A stretch of 35,336 nt of DNA from Stereocaulon alpinum (lineage: Eukaryota; Ascomycota; Lecanoromycetes; Lecanorales; Stereocaulaceae). Below the pieces are notes generated by a model. The model made no database searches. It was not told the DNA's origin and worked only from the letters and a program-made list of their open reading frames with translations. The translations under genes and the position numbers were made by a program. The stretch covers positions 1 to 35,336 of the forward strand of contig JAEUBA010000166.1 of the NCBI GenBank assembly GCA_018257865.1, written 5' to 3'. Below are positions 10,056 through 19,633 of this stretch, piece by piece (the stretch's first letter is position 1; each line of letters starts with the position of its first letter).

Positions 10056-12472
10056 AATATACGAAATATTAATAAGCCCTATAAGAGCCTTATTAATATA
10101 CGCTTAAAACGTCGCTAGGGCGTTAGCGAGCCTAAAAGGTATAACTAAGTATTTAAAGTAGCTATAGCGGGTATAGAATATAGTCTTCTACTTATTACCT
10201 TCTTTAATTTAGATTCTATAATAGGTATCCTTTAAGTCTAACTTAATAAACTTTTTAGCTTTATATAGGCGGTCTAATATCTTAGTAATTAGAGGTAATA
10301 GGTATTAATTTTTAATAGTTACCGTATTTAACCCCTAATAATTAATATAAAGACGTAGCCTACTATCCTTCTTTAGTATAAAGAGGATAAGTGCTTTAGC
10401 TAAAGAAACTAAATAGTATATCTAGCCTTTTATAAGCGTATTATTAAGATAGCGCTATAGCTCCGCTAGCTTAGATTAAGATAGATTATAGAAAGGCCTA
10501 TAAGGCGGCTCCTTACTATCCTTAATATTAATAGCGTAGTTATTCCTTTAATAAGGGTAAGGTTCCTACTTTCTTATTTAAGAAGATATTAGAGAACTCT
10601 AGTAGTTCCTTTAAAATCTATTCTAAGCTTCCTTTATCTAAGTAATTAATCGCTATAGCAGCGTATATAATTATATAAACTTTAGGCTCCTTTTTAAGAT
10701 AATAGCTAAAGATAGTAGGCTCCTTAACCTAAAACTTTTTAATATTAACCTTAAACCGCTACTACTTTACTAATAGATTAAGTAAAATCTTTATTTACTT
10801 TAACCCTAGTATACTAATTATAACGTTAAGACCCTTAAGATTAATAGTATAAAAAAGTATACTATACTCCTTACTATAGCCCTAGCTATTAATAAGTATA
10901 TACTTAAATTAATAGGTATTATAGATATATATACTAAAGCTACTTAGAGCTTCTAGTAGTAGTAAGTTAGTAGTAGAAGGTAGTAGATCCTATTAAATTA
11001 TAAATTTCTAGGAGATTAAATTAAGCTATAATCTAGTATCTAATAAAGTAGTAACCTACTATAAGCTAGTATTAAGTATTATTTAACCCTTAGTTAGGAT
11101 AAAAGGACTAGCCTCTACTTTTTAGGTTTCTTCCCCTACTTCTAAGGCGGTTATAGGGGCTAATTATTTTTTACTAATACTATACTAATACTAGTATAAG
11201 TAGTAGGTTTATCGCGATTAGAATAATTTAGGCTTATATAGCCTAGCTTCCTATAATAATAGTAGATAAGCTTAGTTACTAAATCTAAATTAGTCTTCCG
11301 CTTTAAACTCCTTAAATAAGATTTATATCGCGCTAACTATAAGCTATTAACCCTTAGGCCTAGCCTATTAGGCTTAGAAATCCGTTATTTTAATAGGCGG
11401 CTCTCTTATAACTTAGAGGCCCTATAGTTAAATAATTTTTTATAAGTACTTAAGCCGCCGCCTCTATAATACTCGCGCCCTATAATATTCTCTTATATAA
11501 TAGCTTAGGTAATAATATTATCCCTATTATTAGATATCTTACCTATACTTAAGATTTTATTCTTTAGCTTTAGTCTTAACTTAGCTAGGAAGAGGTTAGC
11601 TTTAAGCTTTAGGGCTATAGGCGGTAGGTTAGCTTCTAACTCCTCTAAGTAGACCTTAAATATAGTAACTTTTTAATTAGAATATTACTTTACCTCCTTA
11701 AACCTTTTATAGGTAAGGAGATAGCGGTTAATAGGATCTATAACTAAATTATATAAGAATTACTTAAAGAATTCGAATATTATATTATTCTATCTATAGT
11801 TCTTTAGGTAGGTATTCTACTAAAAATTTAGGTTATCTTCTAAGGCGTCTATATAATAGACTATCTTAGATAATTTAGTAGTAAAGTACTCTAGACTCTT
11901 AAAAAACTTCTTTTTTAAGTTAGTAAACTAGCGTAGGTATTTACCCTTACTAATTCCCTTATAGGGTTATATATTCTTAGGCTGAAAGCTTTTTAGTACT
12001 AAGGGTCTTTAAAGTTTAATAGGTAGATTTATAGGCGCGCTAAAGGCGGGTATTATAAAATATAAAGGAGTTCTTTAGCTAGTAATATTAACTAATTATA
12101 CTAATATAATAGTAGTAAGATATTATTCCTCCTCTTAAACTATCCCTATAGGTATTCTAATAGTACTCTACGACCTAAGGTATTAAATTATATTATTTTT
12201 AGCTTCTAATACTAATAATTCGTATAGTTACTTTAGGCGGTAATTCGTTACTTAGGCTTCTTATAAGCGTTACTTAAGATTAGTATTATCTAAATTAGAG
12301 GTATTTAGCTAAGACTCTCTATTAGTCCTATAGCTCTTTATAGAATTATTATTATTATTAATATTATTAGGTTCTTTAGCGTTAGTAACGGTTATAGTAG
12401 TATAACTACGCGTCTAACCTAATATTATAGTAACTCTAGGCCTCTCCCTTAAAAAGGTAGAGAAATTAGAAC
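10044..12472 (-). pseudogene. G1: Ty3/gypsy gag-protease-RT relic
   Basis: Minus-strand polyprotein, N-terminus at high coordinates. A gag zinc knuckle is visible near 11,215-11,290, where the frame reads YYYRKLGYISLNY and the CxxCxxxxHxxxxC positions are now Tyr. Reverse transcriptase follows at about 10,480-10,044 with SRLRLYINYRGLN, KFIKLDLKDTYYRI and FKYLVIPFRLANALATF, ending at YL of the YLDD box where the LINE inserted. The protease should lie between (about 10,600-11,150), but I could not fix its catalytic motif. It continues at 3,775-4,331 and 265-466 after rearrangement. Confidence 0.85.
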
Positions 12473-12721
12473 TATAAAGGCTAGTAACGCCGGCTCTAAG
12501 CTAGCGTACTAAGGTATAAGAGACATAAAGTTACTAGATTTAGGTATTAAGTAATAGATATAATTATATTACTTAGTAGTAGAGTAGTAGTAGAACTAAT
12601 TTCTAAAGATCCCTAAAATAAGGGGGAGTCCTAGGTAGTAATACTATTGCTAAGCCCCTAGACCCTAATTAATATTATTACGTTAGCGTAGCTATAACGC
12701 GTATACGCTTAAGGGTTAATA
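12473..12721 (-). repeat. 5' LTR of G1 (249 bp)
   Basis: This has the same length and sequence family as 31,652-31,900 (3' LTR of F). In element orientation it starts TATTAACCC (ancestral TGTTAACCC by the F/G1 comparison and LTR convention) and ends CCTTTATA (CCTTTACA in F). Similarity stops at the same base in both copies. It is more RIP-mutated than F's copy (for example gcgtac here against gcgcac in F). Confidence 0.85.
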
Positions 12722-13984
12722 GTTTCCGCTTATTAGGTAGTAACCCTAATACTTTAGTAGCGAGTATTAGATCTTAACTTTTCCCTTTTCGCTACTTAGG
12801 TTACGCGATTTATTACTAGTAATATACTTCGCGTAATCTAGTAAGCCTTTAAAGTAGCTAAACTATCTATACTTATAATACTAGATCTTAGTAAGGGGTT
12901 TCTTATACTTACTAGCTAAGTCGCCGCCTTTATATTTAATTCGCGTAGGCCTACGGCCTTATAATACTAAAGAGGACGATCTCTTACTATTCTCCTTTAT
13001 ATAGGAGGTCCTAGGTCTTATATATAGCTAACTATACTTACTAAGCTTCTCCTTAGTATAGACCCTATTAGTTAAAGGTAGCTCCTTTAATTTTTATAAC
13101 CTCTACTTAATACCTTAGTACTATAGTAGTAGCGAGGGATAGGTAGTAGGTTAGAGTACGTCTTTTATAGCTTCTAAAGCGATCTTCTTAACTACTTTAT
13201 TATATAGGGTCTCTATACGTTCTTAGTCTTCTATAGGGCGATCCCTCTATACCTATAGGGCTATAAGGTAATTATTAAAGTTCGTAACTATCTATATATC
13301 TCTTATAGTCGCCCTAGCTAGCTAGCGACCTATATTATAGGACCTAACTACTAAGTTATAAACTTAATCTAAGTACTAGTTAGTATACTCCTTCTATATA
13401 GGTTTACTAGTACTACGCAGTATAGTATCTCTTATATTCCTCTAGGTCTACCTCTTCGTATCTACTAAGAAGGTAGAGGACTAGCGAGTCTTTTCCTTAT
13501 CTATATAAAAGTTATTATAAGGGGCTGAGGCGATATAATTCTTATAGTCTTAAATAAATATAACTACTAAGTTATAGTAGGTAAGGTACTACGTCTTAGG
13601 TACCTTAGTAACGCTTACTCGCTTATAAGACGTATTATAGTAGTAATTATTACTATACTCGTAATAGTACCCTTATATATATTTAAATTTAATAAGTTTA
13701 AGCTTTTTAATAGCTACCTACTTTTTAGCCTTAAGTAGTATAAGTTAGTAATATTACTCTTAAGTTAGACTTATTAAGTAGGGGTCTTCGCTTACTAGTA
13801 TAAGGACTAGAGGTATATTATTATTTTAGTTACTACCCTCGCTAGTAGTATAGCTAGAGGACGTATCTCCTATATTAATAGCTTCTTTAGGGTTAATAAC
13901 CTCTTCTTATAAGGTTATAATATTAGTAGTACTTTCCTACGATACAATACTACGACTTTATAGGTTAATAGGGGACTCCTACTA
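12722..13984 (-). pseudogene. Unidentified coding relic
   Basis: A minus-strand frame can be followed for at least about 80 codons between 13,140 and 13,390. Tracts such as LARATIRDI, NFNNYLIAL and RIETLYNKVVKKIALEAI are broken only by TAG/TAA at likely former CAG/CAA/TGG codons. More frame of similar character extends toward 13,950. Helix-rich charged composition would suit a gag or structural protein, but no domain was recognised. It lies upstream of the G1 5' LTR and outside that element. It may be the sequence into which G1 inserted. Confidence 0.45.
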
Positions 13985-14070
13985 ATCGCGCTTTTCGAAA
14001 TAATAATAGAATAACGATTTTAGGGCTAATCGAGCGGCTCGGCGCGTTTTAGCAAATAATATAGAATATA

Positions 14071-14340
14071 AGCTAAAATAGTAGTAATTTAGTAACTTTA
14101 GGTTACTAATAGTAGGTTTAGTAGGGTTAGTAGGGTTAGTAGATCTATAGTAGCCCCTATAGTAGCCCCTAAAGCTTATACGACTATACGTATAGTACGT
14201 AAATCTACCCTAAAGATTTACGTACTATACGTATAGTTATATAAGCTTTAGGGGCTGCTATAGGGGTTACTATAGGTCTACTAACCCTACTAAACCCGCT
14301 ATTAGTAGCCTAGAGTTACTAAATTACTACTATTTTAGCT
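14071..14340. mobile_element. Foldback element: 270-bp near-perfect inverted repeat
   Basis: The left arm 14,071-14,206 and right arm 14,214-14,340 are reverse complements with only a handful of transitions, separated by a 7-base loop. The left arm has an extra 9-base unit (ggttagtag repeated). Both outer ends read agctaaaatagtag. The arms include short palindromes such as actatacgtatagt. It resembles a MITE or foldback transposon. No clear target duplication is visible. Confidence 0.8.
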
Positions 14341-14869
14341 AATTACGCGGCCCGGCGGCCCGGTAACTTAGAATTCCATAGCAAAATTTGGGAAAGCGCG
14401 ATATAGGTTATACTTACTATTACTAACTAGGTAGCTCTATACGAACGGAGTTATTAGAACTATAAGGTAGTAAGTCCTCTTTTATATAAAGCTATATAGT
14501 AGCTAGGTACGTAATTACTATTATAGGTTTAATAGATAAGTAAGTATAAGTATAATTTATAGATTACTAGTAGAGCTAATAACTAAGGAGGTAAGAAGAA
14601 ATTTAAGGTATACGCGATTCTTTAAGTCCCTAGCCAAGCCCGCTACTAAGCGTACTAAGAACTTCGCCTAATATACTAGAAACCTACTAAGTATACTAGG
14701 CTTAGTACTAATATTCGCCTTCCGCTTTATACTAACTAGCTCTTATATTAGTCTAATAGTTATTAAACTCGAGCTTATAACCTATTAAGATTATATAGAC
14801 GTTATTAAAGGTACGTTAATAGAGGGAGTTTAATAGTTAGATTGATAATATACCTATATTATTACTATC
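14341..14869. other. RIP-mutated sequence, GC-rich patch, no identified gene
   Basis: It begins with a GC-rich patch (gcggcccggcggcccgg, about 14,346-14,362). A plus frame from about 14,610 to 14,830 can be read for some 70 codons with two internal stops and no recognised domain. CA and TG reappear gradually after about 14,840, so the edge of the mutated block lies here rather than at a clean element terminus. Confidence 0.4.
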
Positions 14870-15312
14870 TAGAATCGTAAGCACTATTGAATATATCTAT
14901 ACCAAGACCGCCAAGCCTAGGATGACTAAGTAGCCTTCTACAACAATAGGCTGTATACCAACACGAAGCCTATCCGATATCTCTGCTCAAGCTTGTCAGC
15001 GTAACATTGCAAGATGATGGTGTGGGGCTATGCGCCAAGCCTGCTGGCTGACGGCAAGGCAGTATGGGTAAGCACCAGGCGACGGACCTCAGACTTTTAC
15101 GATAGGAGATGTGTCTTTGCTGTTCAATCGATTGTCCTCCTTCTCTTACTTTGGTAAACGATATACGCCTTGATGGCCCCTGGAAAAATCACCGTTTGTG
15201 ACTCGTGTCTAGCTGCGCTGTTCGATTCAACTCTTGTATCGCCTTTCTTGGCTCGAACCTGCATAAGCGCTCTCTAGAGCCGCCCTAGGGTGGAACAGGC
15301 TCGCCACGAGCG
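14870..15312 (+). promoter_or_regulatory. 5' flank of the transporter gene
   Basis: Composition returns to normal, with frequent CA and TG. No convincing upstream gene is seen. Several short upstream ATGs occur (near 15,062, 15,108 and 15,172) before the chosen start. I could not assign a TATA box or a transcription factor site with confidence, so this is called the upstream region by position only. Confidence 0.4.
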
Positions 15313-17433
15313 ATGGAAAACTCGCAGCAGCTACCGTTCCAGCAGCTTTTGGAGAACAATGAGTTAGGCATCATCGAGAACCCTTTACAGCGTGTGGAAG
15401 AGGACGATTTGGACAACGACATCTACGATTTTCATGAACATTACGGACTCGGCAGGGTTGTTGAAGTCGAGACTTTGATACGCGGAGCGCACTTAGCCAG
15501 GGATGAAGAAGCTACGAGCGCAGAGGGTGGTGTGGAGGACCAAGCGCGAAGGAGAGAAAAAACAACTCGCTTTTGGGAGGAGAGTAAAGAGCTCAAGGTC
15601 ATACTATTGACATGCTGTGTAGGCAGTGTGGTTCAAGGGTGGGCACAAGGTGCTATTGTCGGCGCAAATACCGGATGGCCTGCTGAGTTCGGGCTGCATG
15701 TTGGTCACGGCAATCCTGGGGACCCACAAAGTAGAACGGGCGATATATGGCGGTTCTCTGCGACGAATGCTATCGTTTATTTCTCAGCAAGCTGTCTCGG
15801 GGCTTTCTTGTGCGATCCGATGACCGAAATATTCTGGGGCAGGCAGGGAGCGCTATTCGTTGCTGCCACCATGACCTTCGCAGCGTCGATTGGGCAAGCT
15901 TTTACCCATAGCTGGCAAGCTTTATTTGCTTGTCGTATTCTCCTGGTAAGTAAGAATGTGCTTTCAAGATCGTACATCATTAAATCATTCCGGACTGCTG
16001 GATATCTGAAATACTGACGTGGATGTCAACTTAGGGGATAGGAATGGGTGCCAAATCCTCCATCGTCCCGGTCTTCGAGGGCGAGGTCTCCCCAGCCCGA
16101 CTAAGAGGTATTGCCCTCCCCCAAACGATCCACCGCAGACCTGACTCGATCAGGACAAATCTTGACCTCCTGGCAAACCGGGACAGCCCTAGGCATCGCC
16201 TTCTCCGCCGCCATTCCGCTAATCGTCCCCAACAGCTGGCGATTCCAGATCTCCAGCTCCTTCATCCCAGCCGCCATGCTCCTTGTCCTCGTTTATGTGG
16301 GATCCGAATCGCCTCGCTGGCTGGTGAAAAAGCAGCGATATGCTGAAGCCTACACAGGACTGTTGCGGCTCCGCCAGCACCCCCTGTTGGCAGCTCGTGA
16401 CCTGGTCCATATACGGGCACAGTTGAATGTTGAGACGATCTTGTTCATGCGGAGTACACAGAATACTATCGATCTTGGCAACCAGGTGCCCCAAATGGAC
16501 GAGAAAGATTACAAGCGACAGATTGGCGTCTTTGGCTTCGGGCGACGGATTGTGCAACTGTTCAGCATTCCAAGGGTTCGAAGATCTACCCTGGCTTCGT
16601 TCATTGTCATGAGCGCTCAGATTATGTGCGGCATCAATATCTTTGCTTTTCTAGCTTCGACGCTCTTTGACTATGTGGGTATCTCTCACACGGATAGTCA
16701 GTGGCTATTCTTTGGATTCGGGCTTTCAAATTTTGCGTGAGTGATGAGACTTTTGACTAAGGCTTTGATGCTGACTTCGTGGCTTGCTAGGTTCTCCGCG
16801 ATCGCTTACTTCTATATTGACAGCAAAGGCCGAAGATTCCTCCTGATGACGTCATTGGCGGCAATGTTTCCGCTACTCCTGGCATCTGGCTTCAGCTACA
16901 AAGTCGAGAGCAATTCAGGGAAGATCGCTGCCGTCACGACGTTCTTAATCACCTATACCCTTGCATATAGTCCAGGAGGTGGCGTAGTCCCCTTCCTCTA
17001 CAGCTCGGAGATCTTCCCCCAAGTTCTCCGCGAAGTGGGCATGGCCTGGGCATCCGCCGTTCTGTTCTTTGGTGCTGGGATATTGGCGTTGACAGTGCCC
17101 CAGCTCATCCACGCCGTTGGACAGACGGCGTTGCTCGGTTTGTTCGCGGGGCTCGATTTCATTGCGCTGATCTTGGTCTGGCTGTTTGTGCCTGGCACGG
17201 AAAGGCATATTGCGACCATGGAGGAAATGAGTTATGTGTTCGGCGTGAGCACCAGAACACACATGGATTATCAGCTCAAGAAAGTCGCTCCTTGGTGGTA
17301 TGACCGTTATATACGTCGGAGGGATGTGAAAGAGCTGCCGTCTCTCTATCGGTGGGCTAGATTGAGGGATAGGACTGCAAGGAATGGGTCTGCGTCTGCT
17401 GGTATAAATGGCGGTGGTGTTGATGGCGGCTGA
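15313..17433 (+). CDS. Sugar-porter-type MFS transporter, 643 aa, four exons
   Basis: Exons 15,313-15,945, 16,035-16,107, 16,154-16,736 and 16,791-17,433 join to 644 codons including the stop. The product belongs to the major facilitator superfamily, sugar porter family (12 membrane segments, proton-coupled or facilitated uptake at the plasma membrane). Visible motifs: GRQG after TM2 (176-179), RILLGIGMGAK (208-218), EVSPARLRG (228-236), SESPRWL (286-292), CGIN in TM7 (394-397), DSKGRR (440-445), YSSEIFP (500-506) and VPGTER (563-568, family PETKG). A hydrophilic N-terminal tail of about 94 residues precedes TM1 (about 95-117), longer than in hexose carriers and reminiscent of polyol/inositol-type carriers. 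The ATG has a purine at -3 and G at +4. Substrate cannot be told from sequence. The gene shows no RIP damage although it is flanked by saturated repeats. Confidence 0.9.
15946..16034 (+). other. Intron 1 (89 bp)
   Basis: Donor GTAAGT, branch-like CTGAC at 16,014-16,018, acceptor TTAG. Phase 0. Splicing joins RILL to GIGMGAK, restoring the sugar-porter TM4 motif. Confidence 0.9.
16108..16153 (+). other. Intron 2 (46 bp)
   Basis: Donor GTATTG, branch-like CTGAC at 16,141-16,145, acceptor CAG at 16,151-16,153. Phase 1. Removal joins SPARLR to GQILTSWQTG, the conserved spacing between the RxxxG loop and TM5. Left unspliced, the gene appears frameshifted. Confidence 0.85.
16737..16790 (+). other. 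Intron 3 (54 bp)
   Basis: Donor GTGAGT, branch-like CTGAC at 16,771-16,775, acceptor CTAG. Phase 2. Splicing joins GLSNF to AFSAIAYFYIDSKGRR, removing the in-frame TGA at the donor. Confidence 0.9.
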
Positions 17434-17521
17434 TTGGATCTAAGGGTGATTCTGTAATTTGATAATTTTATTGGTGTAGAGTATTGAAGCGAGTGCGAAA
17501 TACTTGATATTAATCCAAACG
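17434..17521 (+). other. 3' flank of transporter gene (88 bp)
   Basis: T-rich, normal dinucleotide composition, no canonical AATAAA. The LTR of element B starts at 17,522, so the transcript end probably lies in these bases or within the LTR. Confidence 0.5.
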
Positions 17522-17849
17522 TGTTACGGCTCCCCTAGAGGTGATCGCAGGAGAAGGCAGCTTTGAAGAAAACTACCTTATATTAGGATTTAGCTAATAG
17601 GCTACGCTTAGTATCTAAAAAATAGAATAAAGAAGAAGAAGAGAAAGCGCTAGTAAGCTTTAAGACCTTAATATCCCTAGCGCTAGTTAAGTACTATATT
17701 AAAGCTAAAGGGGCCTAGCGTTAGACCTAGGCTAAGTTAAATATAAGTTAATCTAAACCTAATCTAACTTAGATAGGGTATATAAATACTAGTAAGTAAT
17801 AAAGGACTAGTAAGTTATTAAAGACCCTTAGATTAGAATTATAATACTA
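17522..17849 (-). repeat. 3' LTR of element B (328 bp)
   Basis: Starts tgttacggctc and ends ataatacta on the plus strand. It is highly similar to the C LTR at 19,302-19,633. A TATA-like tatataaatact lies within it. A reversed polypurine tract follows at once. The first 55 bases next to the gene still contain CA and TG, while the rest has almost none. Confidence 0.88.
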
Positions 17850-17867
17850 CTCTCCCCCTCTAAAAAA
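17850..17867 (-). other. Polypurine tract of element B
   Basis: ctctccccctctaaaaaa on the plus strand, a purine run on the minus strand directly before the 3' LTR, as needed to prime plus-strand DNA synthesis. Confidence 0.75.
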
Positions 17868-19301
17868 CTACGTCTACGTAGTTACTATTATTAGATAATT
17901 ATTATTAAGATTTATATAGTTATTAATCCTATTATTATAGGCCTTTAGCTAAGTAGAGAGTACTTATAGAGAGCCTTTAGTATTAGGATACCGTAGATAG
18001 AAGGCTTTTAATATATAAGGCGCTATTATTATATTAGAATAGGGGTACTATTCTAAGTCCTTATTAGCGCCCTTCTATTTAATTTAATATTTTAGAGTAG
18101 AGCCTACTAGCTTAGAGCCTAGTATATCTTCTAACTTCTATTTATCTTATTCTAAGAGTAACTATATTAGAGCTAGGTTAAGGCGGCGTTAGCCTAGTAA
18201 AGGGTTATCCTTATATTTACGGATAGAGTAGGAATAGAATATTAGCTATATTATCTAGTCTTTTAGGAGTTCTACCTTCTAACTTTCGCCTACTTTTATA
18301 AAAACCTTAACTAGGCTAAACTACTTCTCTAAAAGCTTATAGAAGGGATAATCTATCTTTTAGTTTTATATATCTATTAATACTAGGTCCCCTACGTCCT
18401 AGTTAACTTCCTAATACCTATAGTTAGCTAATTATTTTATCTTATCTTACTATAATTATAAGGAGGATTATACGAACTATATAGTATTCTTTATATAATC
18501 GGCGACCTATAGAGTATCTTAGTAGTTTAACCTTTCTAAGGCTATAGCTAGGGGCTTTAGATTTTAGAGGTCTTATAAGATCTATAGCTTATAACTATCT
18601 AGAAGCTAAAAGGGAGTAATTCCTAAGAATTTATAAGATAGTATTAACTAGGCTAAGTCTATAATAGGTAGTATTTAACTCTAGTTATTTTAGTAATATA
18701 TATAGAAGGGCTAGAGGCGCTATTTTATATACTAGATTATAATCTCTATTTAGCCGTCGATATTTAGATTATAGGCTATAGTTAGTTTTACCTTAGTACT
18801 TAGAATATAGTAGTATTCCTTCTAGAAGGTTAATATAAATTATACTCCTTAATCTAATATAATAGAGTTAGGTATTCCTTAGTAATAGGTTTAGTAAGTT
18901 AGGAATAACTTAGCTATTCCCTTAGCTATAATAGTCTTATAGTATAGTAATAAGAGAGACTTCTTTAATAATTAATCTATTACTACGAAGGCGAAATTAT
19001 AACTAGCTTCGTCTAAAGGGAGTTTAGTAAAATCTATTATTAGGTACTAGTAGGGGTATACTAGGATCTTTAAAGGCTTTAGGAAGCCTAAAGTCTTATC
19101 TTTATAAGCCTTTATCTAAGTATAGCTATAGTTAGTAATATACTACGCTACGTTATTTCCGATATTCTTCTAGTAGTACTACTTAGATAGGATTATTTTA
19201 ACTTTACTAATCCCTACGTACGCGATAGCGGGCTAGGTATAGATATAGCGGATTAGAGATATCTATAGCTTTAATAGCTCTATTAGTACTTTAAGCCTAC
19301 C

Positions 19302-19633
19302 TATTATAGCTCGCCTAGAGGTGATCGTAGGAGAAGATAGCTCTTAAAGAAAACTACCTTATATTAGGATTTAGCTAATAGGCTAGTACGCTTAGTATCT
19401 AGAAAATAGGATAAAGAAGAAAAGATATAAGAGCTTAGGAGCTTATAGGTCTAAATACCCCTAGCGCTAGTTAAGCGCTATACTAAAGCTAAGAGGGCCT
19501 AGTATTAGACCTAGGCTAAGTCGGATATAAGTCGAACTAAACCTAGTCTAACTTAGATAGGGTATATAAATACTAGTAAGTAATAAAGGACTAGTAAGCT
19601 ATTAAAGACCCCTAGATTAGGATCGTAATACTA
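19302..19633 (-). repeat. 3' LTR of element C (332 bp)
   Basis: Starts tattatagctcgcc (TGTTAC.. in B, here RIP-altered) and ends gatcgtaatacta. A reversed polypurine tract (ctccccccctctaaaaaa, 19,634-19,651) follows. Confidence 0.88.

Larger units (their letters stand above)
17522..19301 (-). mobile_element. Element B: Ty3/gypsy, 3' fragment (integrase C-half to LTR)
   Basis: Minus strand. After the LTR and polypurine tract, the reading goes upward through a chromodomain-like tail (about 17,880-18,200), the integrase C-terminal region and the integrase core, to the zinc-finger side (near 19,180, frame YYYQKNIGNN-like with stops). It breaks at 19,301 where element C begins. Element C carries the uninterrupted sequence of the same site (about 21,085). 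B's 5' half is not found on the far side of C. Confidence 0.85.

Noticed and set aside
14100..14145. Telomere-like tract (gggttagtagggttagtag)
   Set aside because: The unit is nine bases (ggttagtag), present two to three times, and belongs to the foldback arm. It is not a run of TTAGGG.
14870..15312. A second gene upstream of the transporter
   Set aside because: Normal composition, but no frame of convincing length or domain content on either strand.
16044..16740. Transporter as a frameshifted pseudogene or three separate genes
   Set aside because: Three GT-AG introns with CTGAC branch-like sites restore one continuous 643-codon frame with correct motif spacing.
16219..17262. Several antisense and alternate-frame open frames inside the transporter gene
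   Set aside because: They overlap exons that encode well-conserved MFS motifs in the sense frame and show no recognisable domain.
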